DNA from: Desulfobacter postgatei 2ac9
GTDB taxonomy: Bacteria; Desulfobacterota; Desulfobacteria; Desulfobacterales; Desulfobacteraceae
Length of the DNA stretch: 64,000 nucleotides
Reading direction: 5' to 3'
Assembly (NCBI RefSeq): GCF_000233695.2
Contig: NZ_CM001488.1
Location: 1,804,203 to 1,868,202, forward strand
The notes under the pieces are model-generated. The model worked only from the letters and a program-made list of their open reading frames with translations, had not been told where the DNA came from and did no database searches. Below are positions 7,246 through 15,347 of the stretch, piece by piece. Positions within the stretch are counted from its first letter, which is position 1. The number at the start of each line of letters is the position of its first letter. A program made the translations under genes and the position numbers.

Positions 7246-8601
7246 CTATGTATTATAGTAGCCGCCCTGCTTAGGCGAACCCTTAAATATAATTTTTTGT
7301 TCTTGCCGAAGTTTTTTTACCCAGCGTTCAAGTGTTTTTAACGGAATATTCAGCATGGTTGAATATTCTGGAAGTCTTAAGCCGGGATTCTGCTGGATAC
7401 ATCGGTAAAGAGAATTTACTCCCTCACTTACTCCCTCACTTACTCCCTCACTTACTCCCTCACTTACTCCCTCACGCAATGAAAATGTAACACGTATTCC
7501 TCCACCCGCCTCTTCAATTTCAAAGGACAGTTCCGGGTAGGCTCGAAGCTCTTTGCGAATACGGAGCATGCCGCTGCCGTATTTTTCGATATTCCGGGTC
7601 AGGTAAAAGGCTTCGGCTGTCAGCTTGTTGCGCAGTTGTGAAGGATAAGTGTCTGTTAAAAGGTCTTCTATGGTCAGGCCGCCGTAAAGAGTCCCAGGGT
7701 TGAAAATGGTGAGTTTATCATCAAAAATTTTGATCTGGATGTCAGAAGAATTTCTGTAATCCCGGTGTACAACAGCATTGAGCAACGCCTCCCGCAGTGC
7801 CGGCAGGGGATATGCAAACCGTTCTTTTCGCTGCAGTGCGCCGTCAAATTCAAAAGACACTTTAAGATGGGATACAATGAATTTCATGGCCTGCTCGACG
7901 GCCTCGAAAAGCGTATCAGTAATCTGCCGATCGTCGATGATGGTGACAGGAGTTTTAAACCGGCCAATATGGATATGATGGCGCAGTGGTTGTCCTGAAA
8001 AGAGAAGTAATGCAGCCCAGGTCGGTGCATCACCTGTAATCAGTTTTAATTTTTGCAGGGCTTGAAGAGGATCCAGATCCAGGCTGAAACGGCCACAGGT
8101 ATTAACCGTCTCAATAAATTTTTCGATCTTAGGGATATCCAGTTCATCCAGGGAGATGCTTTCAGCGGCATGTGCGTCCCATGAGACTTGCAGGGACTGC
8201 ATATACAATTCGTTTATTTCCTTTAAAGTAAGTTGTTGGTTGGAGCTTGCAACTCGCTTGAAATATTTTCCGCGTGTACTTACGGGTTTAACCGGATACT
8301 CACTCATATGGATCAAAACGAGCGTCATTCCGGATATGGAATGAGTGGCAATATCCGGAATGATTGAGGGGCTTGTGGCTGATTTTATCTGTCCCAGCCA
8401 TTGATTGAGTGTTTCTTTGCCGATGTCAACACCGCATACCGTTGCATGATCTTTTACGCCAACAAGCACGGTGCCGCCGTTTGTATTGGCAAAAGCAACC
8501 AGTGTTTCGATGGTTTCCCGGCCAAAGGTCGTTTTGAATTCAATAGTCTCGGACTCACCGGCATCAAGTATGTGGTTAATGTGATGGATATGCTGCATCA
8601 A
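7246..8601 (-). CDS. AlbA_2-domain transcriptional regulator with HATPase_c_4-like region
   Basis: 451 residues. N-terminal AlbA_2 (Schlafen AlbA_2) domain: ESETIEFKTTFGRETIETLV, AFANTNGGTVLVGVKDH. Central region typical of RecG-like/ATP-binding regulators: LPALREALLNAVVHRDYRN, KIFDDKLTIFNPGTLYGG, RNIEKYGSGMLRI. Then a SEGV tandem linker and a C-terminal winged helix (YSTMLNIPLKTLERWVKKL). Such proteins are annotated as ATP-binding or helix-turn-helix regulators; targets are unknown. Upstream lies a complete HEPN/MNT pair, and downstream the truncated HEPN-MNT pair. It is the full-length version of the remnant at 3511-4062. Confidence 0.85.
   Translation of the reverse strand: MMQHIHHINHILDAGESETIEFKTTFGRETIETLVAFANTNGGTVLVGVKDHATVCGVDIGKETLNQWLGQIKSATSPSIIPDIATHSISGMTLVLIHMSEYPVKPVSTRGKYFKRVASSNQQLTLKEINELYMQSLQVSWDAHAAESISLDELDIPKIEKFIETVNTCGRFSLDLDPLQALQKLKLITGDAPTWAALLLFSGQPLRHHIHIGRFKTPVTIIDDRQITDTLFEAVEQAMKFIVSHLKVSFEFDGALQRKERFAYPLPALREALLNAVVHRDYRNSSDIQIKIFDDKLTIFNPGTLYGGLTIEDLLTDTYPSQLRNKLTAEAFYLTRNIEKYGSGMLRIRKELRAYPELSFEIEEAGGGIRVTFSLREGVSEGVSEGVSEGVSEGVNSLYRCIQQNPGLRLPEYSTMLNIPLKTLERWVKKLRQEQKIIFKGSPKQGGYYNT
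7417..7475 (-). repeat. 12 bp tandem repeat encoding SEGV units
   Basis: The unit CTCACTTACTCC is repeated, giving one REGV plus four SEGV in the regulator linker. The remnant copy at about 3681-3718 has two fewer units, a 24-base in-frame difference between otherwise near-identical sequences. Confidence 0.85.
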
Positions 8602-8632
8602 AAAAGTTAGGATCAGGTTGCGTTTTTATGGT

Positions 8633-9019
8633 TCAGGACACCGATATCCGCTGATACAAATCATTTATCGCTGACAAATATAAAGGACATTTTTTATAGA
8701 TTTGTTCTGCCTGTTCTTCATTATATGTGTGTGACAGTAAATTTCTGGATTGAATCATTTCTAAAAAAATATCCTCCTGTTCGATAATCGAAAGGGCATA
8801 GGCTTCCTTGAAGACGAGTCTCGGGGATACGGCTCGGATTCCATGGATATCTTCTAAGAATATTTTCAGTGTTTTCCACATCAATTCATATGTAAATTCA
8901 AACCACTGGATTGTGGCATCCATAACAATGGACGATTGCGCTTCCTGCAGCGCTTCTGCGAAACGATCGGTCGCTTTTCTCAAATTTATCAGACTGTTTT
9001 CCAATTTGCCTGATTTCAT
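8633..9019 (-). CDS. HEPN-domain toxin (nucleotidyltransferase-substrate-binding type), complete
   Basis: 128 residues, full length for the HI0074-type family. N-terminal LENSLINLRKATDRFAEALQ; the family's ELMWKTLK motif (FEFTYELMWKTLKIFLEDI); and the catalytic R-x4-H of HEPN RNases in SRNLLSHTYNEEQA. HEPN toxins of this kind cleave RNA and are neutralised by a neighbouring MNT protein. Its ATG overlaps the TGA of the upstream MNT gene in an ATGA arrangement, so the two were evolved as a coupled pair, but that MNT gene now carries an in-frame amber codon. Confidence 0.85.
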   Translation of the reverse strand: MKSGKLENSLINLRKATDRFAEALQEAQSSIVMDATIQWFEFTYELMWKTLKIFLEDIHGIRAVSPRLVFKEAYALSIIEQEDIFLEMIQSRNLLSHTYNEEQAEQIYKKCPLYLSAINDLYQRISVS

Positions 9020-9309
9020 ACTTGGATTTCCTTTGTGTGTTTTAAAGCGACCTTTTTAAACGCTTCATCCACTGAATTGAAATCGACAAGATCTATTTTT
9101 AATAGTGTAGGGATTTGCTCTAATTTCTCCTGGATGCTCAGCTATTTTTTTCCTGAAATCTGTGAATCAGTAAGTATCCCGATATCGATATCGGATTTTT
9201 CATCGTTGATTCCTCTTGCGCGGGACCCGAATAGAAACAATTGATAGTTGCCCTCTATTTCACTGCTGATTATTTTTCCTGCCTGTTTCAGTATTTCTTC
9301 TATTTTCAT
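9016..9309 (-). pseudogene. MNT nucleotidyltransferase gene with an in-frame UAG
   Basis: From the ATG at 9309 (MKIEEILKQAGKII) the frame runs through the MNT motif GSRARGINDEKSDIDIGIL to SGKK, where a TAG (9142-9144) interrupts. The same frame then continues SIQEKLEQIPTLLKIDLVDF and NSVDEAFKKVALKHTKEIQV, ending in a TGA at 9016 that overlaps the HEPN start. The post-stop part is clearly the conserved C-terminal half of the family, including the third catalytic Asp (IDLVDF). A nonsense mutation is the simplest reading; readthrough is not excluded. The longer start upstream (MPLCLCEIR) is made of repeat sequence and is not used. Confidence 0.8.
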
Positions 9310-9313
9310 TCTG

Positions 9314-9340
9314 ATCTCACAAAGGCACAAAGGCACAAAG
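9314..9340. repeat. CACAAAG-rich intergenic repeat, copy 7
   Basis: Three successive CACAAAGG-type units between the MNT gene and the frameshifted AlbA_2-type gene. It is the last recognisable copy of this family in the window. Confidence 0.75.
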
Positions 9341-9350
9341 TTTATACGTT

Positions 9351-10494
9351 TTACAATGGAAGAATGGCCTGAAACTCTTCGCCGGCTTCCTGGAAAACCG
9401 GTTCAAACCCAAGCAGCCTGGCTTCATGGCAAACCATGGGGATTCCTCTGTCAAGTTTATCGATGTACCTTAAATTTTCCATAAATTTTACAATTACGGG
9501 GTTAACGGCATAGCTTACCCCGCTTTTCAATTTTTCAATGGTAACCGTATTGGGCAGGCGGCCGGGGCTGATAAACTCAATCCGGTCATCAAAGTGTAAA
9601 ATTCTTATTCTGGAACCATGGATTGCATAATTTCGATGGACACAGGCATTTACCAGAAGTTCCCTGAATACTTTATCCGGGTATCGCGTTGATTGAATCA
9701 CCCGCTTTGCTTTTTCTATTTTCGATGCTTCCATGATATTGTGTTTAAGGACAGACAGAGCCGTATCAATCTGGAAAGGCAGATTCCCTTCAATGACCTG
9801 GCGGTCAATTAACTCGTCATTTAATCCTGTTCCGGCAAAATGCGCATAACTGATACTCGAATTTTTTAAGAACTTCTGGGGATACGTACCAAAAAGTAGA
9901 AGTCCTGCAACCGTCACATTTGTTTTCTCTGTGAGTATGTCGGTATTGATTAATAATGACGTCACATCCTTTTCATCATCAATATCAATATCATATCTTT
10001 GAAAATACGACGAAATGGCAGTCATATTTAAATGCTTTAAAGAGGTGTTTTCAATCCCTGTTAAGTCATAATGAAACATCCCTGCATGCTGAAACATGCG
10101 CATTAATTCAGCCTGTGAGGCTATCCGGCTGGTAGACCCGATCCGGATATGATATAAATTTTTATTTGTCTGGTAAGGTTTATCGTTCCCTTTGGGAATA
10201 TCGACAGCAACGATCTTTTTGCCCTCAATCTCAACAATGATACAATCTGCCTGGATAGCAGGAATAATATTATGTCTGGATATATTGGCTACCCATTCTT
10301 CCCAGTTTCTTGAATCGTCCACACCACAGATTTCTGTCTGGTCGCTGACACCGATTAGAATTGTTCCCCCCCTGGGTGTTGGCAAAAGCAGCCATTTCTT
10401 TGGCAATGGAATCCGGATGAACTTTTTGTTCTTTAAATTCTATAAACTGATTCTCTCCCTGATTAATCAGTGCTTTGATTTTATGATCCATCAT
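9351..10494 (-). pseudogene. AlbA_2-domain regulator with a frameshift
   Basis: The ATG at 10494 opens MMDHKIKALINQGENQFIEF, the ExEFK-like AlbA_2 entry, and AFANTQGG. The protein then continues in another frame as TILIGVSDQTEICGVDDSR, followed by the DUF4062/HATPase_c_4-like body: ELLVNACVHRNYAIHGSRI, FDDRIEFISPGRLPNTVTI, YIDKLDRGIPMVCHEARLLG. The shift lies in the C7 run at about 10366-10372. Rejoined length is about 380 residues. It belongs to the same broad family as 7246-8601 but is clearly not a recent copy, and it lacks the C-terminal HTH. The homopolymer position leaves open a sequencing error or a slippage switch. Confidence 0.8.
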
Positions 10495-10549
10495 AATTAT
10501 GCCAAAAAAATTATTCTGTTTTTCAAACTAGAATCATTTTGCCCTCATT

Positions 10550-10930
10550 CTAACAAAAAGACTCTATAATTTCATCAATCAGATGTTTGGGTTCAGGTGA
10601 TGAAGCTTCGATAATCTCACCATTTCCCAGATGTTTGTGTTCTTTAAATCCGAGGGGTGGTTTGTGTGTCGCGTTATCGTACCGGAAAATCAACTTTCCA
10701 TTTTTGTTTTGATATTGGAAAGCATAACTCAATAGACTTATTTTATATTTTGCGGTGATATATGCCCTGATATACAAAATGGTTTCATTGATCAAAAACA
10801 CTTCAGCATTTATGGCAGCCTGCTTTCCAGGACGAATCTCCTGTTTGAAATCAAAGGATTCAGTAAGACCGAAATCGAGAAGTCTTTCTAATGCCTTTTG
10901 AAATTGATCAATATATTCATACAGAGGCAT
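10550..10930 (-). CDS. TumE-like toxin (DUF6516 family)
   Basis: 126 residues. The arrangement SFDFKQEIRPGKQAAINAEV, then ILYIRAYITAKYKISLLSYA, then FQYQNKNGKLIFRYDNATHK and PPLGFKEHKHLGNGEI, is the pattern of the TumE/DUF6516 toxin family: DET...RAY...L....YHYQ...lifRyDNAPHH.....fP.HKH. The start overlaps the end of the preceding gene by 14 bases. Together they form a two-gene TA-type module at the downstream edge of the EPS gene cluster. Family membership is recognised from pattern; the molecular target is not known to me. Confidence 0.72.
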   Translation of the reverse strand: MPLYEYIDQFQKALERLLDFGLTESFDFKQEIRPGKQAAINAEVFLINETILYIRAYITAKYKISLLSYAFQYQNKNGKLIFRYDNATHKPPLGFKEHKHLGNGEIIEASSPEPKHLIDEIIESFC

Positions 10931-11213
10931 ATGTTATGCTTTTTATAGTATTCAAGCGATTTTTTAAATTTGCAAAATGTTTGTATTCTCCGACCCATGT
11001 TATATATTCCATATCTTTGCCTTCCAGATCTTCAGCAGTCCACTTTTCAATAAAATTTTCGGACGAGGTATTATACTTTTTTTCAAATGCTGTAAGTCTT
11101 TTTTGTATAAGGCTGAGGCTATACTTTATTCTGGAGGCTTCAATTTTTAAAGTTTCAGATAAAACCTCATGCGCCTCCTCAGGATAATCTGTTTTGACTA
11201 TTATTTCCGCCAT
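10917..11213 (-). CDS. TumA-like antitoxin partner
   Basis: 98 residues from MAEIIVKTDYPEEAHEVLSE at 11213; longer starts are possible but this one gives the compact size of the partner. Largely helical and charged, ending NLKNRLNTIKSITYASV. It precedes and overlaps the TumE-like gene, the usual order for this module. No DNA-binding motif could be pinpointed. The role is inferred from position. Confidence 0.6.
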   Translation of the reverse strand: MAEIIVKTDYPEEAHEVLSETLKIEASRIKYSLSLIQKRLTAFEKKYNTSSENFIEKWTAEDLEGKDMEYITWVGEYKHFANLKNRLNTIKSITYASV

Positions 11214-11263
11214 TGATTTTTCCTTTTCATATTTAGAATTGCTGTTATTGAGTACCTTGCGGA

Positions 11264-12364
11264 TCAATGGTAATGAGCTAGAAGAATATCCGTAATCCGA
11301 TCTGATGCCCTGCCGTCCCAGAGGTCGGGTTTTTGGCCGGTTCGCCAGTTGCCGGCCATAATTTTTTCAAAAGCATCAAAAATTTTATGCTCTGATGTAC
11401 CGACAAGCTCGTTTGTTCCTTGGGTGATGGTGATGGGACGTTCTGTATTTTCCCGGATGGTCAGACAGGGAATCCCCAGAGCAGTCGTCTCTTCCTGAAG
11501 TCCACCGGAATCCGTCAGGGCTAATTTTGCGTCTTTCCACAGGTTTAGAAACGCCATGTATGACAGTGGCGGTGTCAGCGTTATGGTCTCAGGAGGCTGG
11601 ATGCCAAAGGCTTCCATATTTTTTTGAGTTCTTGGGTGGATGGGGAAAATTAAAGGCAATCTTTTAGATATCTGGTCAAGGGTTTTGAAAATTCGTATCA
11701 GGGTTGGTTTGTCATCCACGTTGGAAGGTCGGTGTAACGTTACGACACCGTACTCGGTGTGGCCGGATTTATAGTCGTTGTGCTTGAGGACGCTTGAATC
11801 CATTTTTTCCAGTTGAGAGAGCTGGTAAAAGAGATTATCGATCATAACATGGCCGACAAAATGAATGCAGGATTCCGGCTTTCCCTCTTTTTTCAGATTG
11901 GTCATACCCTGTTCTTCCGTGACGAAAAAGATATCTGAAATGGCATCGGTAACCATGCGGTTAATCTCTTCGGGCATGTCAAGGTCAAAGCTGCGGAGAC
12001 CTGCCTCCACATGGGCGACTTTGATGTGCATCTTTTTGGCTACGACGGAGCAGGCCAGCGTGGAGTTCACATCGCCCACGACCATGACAAGATCGGGCCT
12101 CTCCTGTTCGCATACGGCCTCGAATTCAACCATTATTTTTGCGGTTTGCCGGGCGTGAGAACCTCCGCCTGCCCCTAAATGGTAATCAGGGTTGCGGATG
12201 CCCAGCTCCTCAAAAAAGATGTCGCTCATGTTGGCGTCATAATGCTGGCCTGTATGGACAATTTTATAGGCAATATGATCTGCCCGGCTGTCAAAGGCCC
12301 GGGCAATCGGGGCTATTTTCATAAAATTAGGCCGGGCCCCGGCAATGAGCATCACTTTTATCAT
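11264..12364 (-). CDS. wecB: UDP-N-acetylglucosamine 2-epimerase, non-hydrolysing
   Basis: 366 residues from MIKVMLIAGARPNFMKIAPI; an upstream in-frame extension would overlap the preceding gene and is rejected. Motifs of the WecB family: TGQHYDANMSDIFFEELGI, VVGDVNSTLACSVVAKK, VAHVEAGLRSFDLDMPEEIN, THRPSN-like TLHRPSNVDDKP, and LTDSGGLQEE with substrate-binding residues. It interconverts UDP-GlcNAc and UDP-ManNAc in the cytoplasm. It starts 11 bases after the TviB-like dehydrogenase stop and is the last sugar gene of the exosortase operon, so it likely supplies a ManNAc-derived residue for the exopolysaccharide. Confidence 0.92.
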   Translation of the reverse strand: MIKVMLIAGARPNFMKIAPIARAFDSRADHIAYKIVHTGQHYDANMSDIFFEELGIRNPDYHLGAGGGSHARQTAKIMVEFEAVCEQERPDLVMVVGDVNSTLACSVVAKKMHIKVAHVEAGLRSFDLDMPEEINRMVTDAISDIFFVTEEQGMTNLKKEGKPESCIHFVGHVMIDNLFYQLSQLEKMDSSVLKHNDYKSGHTEYGVVTLHRPSNVDDKPTLIRIFKTLDQISKRLPLIFPIHPRTQKNMEAFGIQPPETITLTPPLSYMAFLNLWKDAKLALTDSGGLQEETTALGIPCLTIRENTERPITITQGTNELVGTSEHKIFDAFEKIMAGNWRTGQKPDLWDGRASDRITDILLAHYH

Positions 12365-12374
12365 AAATTCCACC

Positions 12375-13664
12375 CTACAGACGCCAGAACGGAATACCGG
12401 CCTGTTTAACCTGGTCGGCGTCCAGCATGCTTTTAACATCAATCAGGGCACCCATTGAATTCAATTTATCGGTAAACGAATTTAAGGGCTTATTTCTGTA
12501 ACAATTATGGGGAACGGCCAGTATTAATGCTCCCAGGTCCGTAAGTTCCTCCCATGGCTTAAGCTCGACATTGTAGTATGCCTTGGCTTCTTCCGGATTG
12601 GCCATGGGGTCGTGAACCAGAATCTGACATTCGTATGATTTCAGCTCATTGATGATGTCCATAACCCGGGTATTTCTTAAATCCGGACAGTCCTCCTTGA
12701 AGGTAAGTCCGAGGATCCCGACCCTGGCGCCTTTAACGGGCTGGGAAGCCGAAATCATCATTTTAATGGTTTTTTCCACTACAAATTTGCCCATGTTGTC
12801 GTTGATCCTTCTGCCTGCAAGGATGACTTCGGGATGATATCCTTCACTCTGGGCCTTGTATGTCAGGTAATAGGGATCTACGCCTATGCAGTGCCCGCCA
12901 ACCAGACCGGGAAAAAATTTGAGAAAGTTCCATTTGGAACCCGCAGCCTCCAGGACATTTTTCGTGTCAATGCCCAACCGGTCGAATATCAGGGCCAACT
13001 CATTCATCAATGCAATGTTCAGATCCCGCTGGGTATTTTCAATGACTTTGGCGGCTTCGGCTTCCTTAATCGTCTTTGTCCGGTGTACACCGGCCTTTAC
13101 AATGGATTCATATAGGGCCGCCACTTTTTCAAGGGTATCTTCATCGTCGCCGGAGACCACCTTAACTATCTTTGTCAGGGTATGTTCCTTATCACCCGGA
13201 TTTATTCTTTCCGGGGAATATCCCACATGAAAATCCTTTTTCCAGGTCATGCCGGACTCTTTTTCCAGAATGGGCACACAGATCTCTTCAGTGACGCCTG
13301 GATATACTGTGGATTCAAACACGACAATGCAGCCCTGTTTCATCACTTTTCCCACTGTACGGGATGCACTTTCAACCGGGTAAAGATCAGGCTGCCTTGC
13401 ATTGTCTATGGGTGTGGGAACAGCCACAACAATGATATCGGCCTCTGACATGCGCCCCGGGTCCGTCGTTGGTGTAAAATATGCGGCATTTTCAAATTCT
13501 TCTTTTGAAACTTCGCCGGTGGGATCTTTGTGGGCCAGGCTATTGTCCACAATGGACTGTTTTAAATCAAACCCGATGGTCTGGTATTTTGTACCAAAAT
13601 GTACGGCTAAGGGCAGGCCGACATATCCTAACCCAACAACTGCTATTTTAATGTCTTTTATCAA
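12375..13664 (-). CDS. tviB: TviB-like UDP-N-acetyl-hexosamine 6-dehydrogenase
   Basis: 429 residues. Rossmann motif VVGLGYVGLPLAVHFG at the N-terminus; VFESTVYPGVTEEICVP; central EAAKVIENTQRDLNIALMNE; the catalytic cysteine motif GGHCIGVDPYYL; and the C-terminal UDP-binding domain with GLTFKEDCPDLRN. This combination is characteristic of the TviB/WbpA-type branch, which oxidises UDP-GlcNAc or its C4 epimer to the uronic acid using NAD+. Its ATG lies inside the end of the deacetylase gene (17-base overlap). With the TviC-like epimerase at 22649 it would yield UDP-GalNAcA, though its substrate could also be UDP-ManNAc made by the adjacent wecB product. Confidence 0.88.
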   Translation of the reverse strand: MIKDIKIAVVGLGYVGLPLAVHFGTKYQTIGFDLKQSIVDNSLAHKDPTGEVSKEEFENAAYFTPTTDPGRMSEADIIVVAVPTPIDNARQPDLYPVESASRTVGKVMKQGCIVVFESTVYPGVTEEICVPILEKESGMTWKKDFHVGYSPERINPGDKEHTLTKIVKVVSGDDEDTLEKVAALYESIVKAGVHRTKTIKEAEAAKVIENTQRDLNIALMNELALIFDRLGIDTKNVLEAAGSKWNFLKFFPGLVGGHCIGVDPYYLTYKAQSEGYHPEVILAGRRINDNMGKFVVEKTIKMMISASQPVKGARVGILGLTFKEDCPDLRNTRVMDIINELKSYECQILVHDPMANPEEAKAYYNVELKPWEELTDLGALILAVPHNCYRNKPLNSFTDKLNSMGALIDVKSMLDADQVKQAGIPFWRL

Positions 13665-14532
13665 TTTGTATTGTCCTCATTGTATCCAGATAATTTTTGC
13701 AGGTAAGAAAATAAGCATCTGAGAACGCGCAAATCATCCGTTTTAATTTACTTTCTGTTCTGTTCAGGTTGATATAGTGCCTGAATTTGAATCCCCGGGA
13801 TGCCTGATGGACTCTTGGCTGATTTGGATCAAATTCCCATGGATGGGCATAAAAAACAAAAGCGTTGTTTTTTTTCAGGACACGGGTTATGCCTTGCTTG
13901 AAAATAGAGGTGGGATACAATCTGAAGTATCCGCCGCCACCCAATGGAAGGGTTGTTCTGCCCAGATGCAGGTTGCTGATCGGCAGTTCGAAAAAACGGG
14001 TAGCCAGTTGGTAGCTTCCGCCGCGCTTTATGGATTTTGACAGATCTATGCTGCCGTATCTGCCATGGGCGGAAAAGGAGTTATAACTGGAATCGTACAA
14101 ATAGCCGGCCTGTTTGATCTTTTCCAGAATCTGGTCGTTAACGGCAAAGCTTGGGGCGCGATATCCATAAACAGCCTGGCCTGTTATATCTTCGAGGCGT
14201 TTTTTACTGGTCAAAAGATCCCGGGTCAACTGATTTTTATTTAGAGCCGTACACAGGTGGTGGTTGTCTCCGTGGGAGGCCACCTCATGGCCTCTGTCTC
14301 TGATCTGTCTGACCAAAGCAGGCAGTCTTTCTGCAATCCAGCCAAGAATAAAAAAGGTGGCTCTGGGTTTAAAAGAAAAGGTGTCCAGCAGGTCCAGGAT
14401 CAGATGGGTATTCTTTTCCACCCGGGGTTCCAAAGAATTCCAGGTTGAAAAGTCAATATACGACTTGAAATTTTCCACCTGAAACCACTCTTCTACATCA
14501 ATTGTCAGAAGTATTGCGGGCTTTTTTGCCAA
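13648..14532 (-). CDS. Exosortase-associated polysaccharide deacetylase (DUF3473)
   Basis: 294 residues. NodB-type deacetylase signature: LLTIDVEEWFQVENF with the catalytic/metal Asp, RATFFILGWIAERLP, HEVASHGDNHHLCT with two metal-binding His, and YGYRAPSFAV. The C-terminal DUF3473 part (FYAHPWEFDPNQPRVHQASR) marks the PEP-CTERM-associated subfamily (TIGR03006). It removes N-acetyl groups from polysaccharide or its precursors; the exact substrate is unknown. It overlaps the exosortase gene upstream by 35 bases and tviB downstream by 17, so it is translated as part of a tightly packed operon. Confidence 0.88.
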   Translation of the reverse strand: MAKKPAILLTIDVEEWFQVENFKSYIDFSTWNSLEPRVEKNTHLILDLLDTFSFKPRATFFILGWIAERLPALVRQIRDRGHEVASHGDNHHLCTALNKNQLTRDLLTSKKRLEDITGQAVYGYRAPSFAVNDQILEKIKQAGYLYDSSYNSFSAHGRYGSIDLSKSIKRGGSYQLATRFFELPISNLHLGRTTLPLGGGGYFRLYPTSIFKQGITRVLKKNNAFVFYAHPWEFDPNQPRVHQASRGFKFRHYINLNRTESKLKRMICAFSDAYFLTCKNYLDTMRTIQIDKRH

Positions 14533-15343
14533 TTTTCGTCAACAAAATAAATAGAAGATAAACCAGAACAAGGCCTGTGCCAAAGACGATTAAGCCGGAC
14601 ATGTCATGAAGAAATCCATGGGCGGCTTCCGGGCCCACCCAGGCAGCCAGCATGCCGGTAATGGTCAACCGGACAACATTCGTGGCCACGGCGATGGGAA
14701 CGGCAGATAAAAATAGCACCCATTTTTTCCATTGGCTGACATGGGATAAAAATGCAAATGCTCCGGTCAGGGCCAGCAGTGATGTCAATGACCGAATTCC
14801 CGAGCAGGCATCCACCACTTCCAGGGAGGTATTGGCCAGGTGAAGGATATTGCCCTCCCTGAACACCGGAATGCCCACCATGCTGATGGTTTCAGATGAA
14901 ATTCGGGCAGCAAAAAGTTGAAGGGGGAAAGCGATTTTATTCCAGATAATGGCTGGAATGGGGATCATCATGATCAGGTAGCTCAGCGGGACAATAAGCG
15001 CTTTGAGCATGGCCGTCCCAAAGCTGAACGCGATGATGCCGGCCAGAGTGATGATCATGGATGTCCGCATTAAAAACAATTCTGCGCCAAGATTTCCCGC
15101 AATATATACCATCATGCCGAAAATAATGATAAAAATACCTGATATTGACGATTTGCATGGGATCTGGCGCAGGTGGTTCTGGCGATACCAGACCATATAC
15201 CCGGCAACAAAGGGAATGAGAAATCCATGGGAAAAATTGGGGTCAATAAACCAGTCCCCTATGAGATCCTTTAACGTCGACCAGTAGAGGAAGGTAAATG
15301 TGGCGGCAATCAACAGAATCTGAATTATGTGCTTTGATTTCAT
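14498..15343 (-). CDS. xrtA: Exosortase (transpeptidase-like membrane protease of the EPS locus)
   Basis: 281 residues from MKSKHIIQILLIAATFTFLY at 15343, just after the EpsI stop; a longer start at 15394 would overlap epsI by 47 bases. About eight membrane segments. The three invariant exosortase residues are present: Cys180 in VVDACSGIRSL, Arg225 in TNVVRLTITGM, and His246 in GFLHDMSGL. The early DPNFSHGFLIPF motif is also typical. Exosortases cut C-terminal PEP-CTERM sorting tails of exported proteins and probably attach them to a glycan. The XrtA subtype is inferred from the accompanying EPS gene set. No PEP-CTERM substrate was found inside the window. Confidence 0.9.
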   Translation of the reverse strand: MKSKHIIQILLIAATFTFLYWSTLKDLIGDWFIDPNFSHGFLIPFVAGYMVWYRQNHLRQIPCKSSISGIFIIIFGMMVYIAGNLGAELFLMRTSMIITLAGIIAFSFGTAMLKALIVPLSYLIMMIPIPAIIWNKIAFPLQLFAARISSETISMVGIPVFREGNILHLANTSLEVVDACSGIRSLTSLLALTGAFAFLSHVSQWKKWVLFLSAVPIAVATNVVRLTITGMLAAWVGPEAAHGFLHDMSGLIVFGTGLVLVYLLFILLTKIGKKARNTSDN

Positions 15344-15347
15344 GAAG

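Noticed and set aside
2571-9340. CRISPR array or integron
   Set aside because: The repeats are irregular, degenerate, widely spaced and separated by genes; no cas genes, no integrase and no attC-like core were seen.
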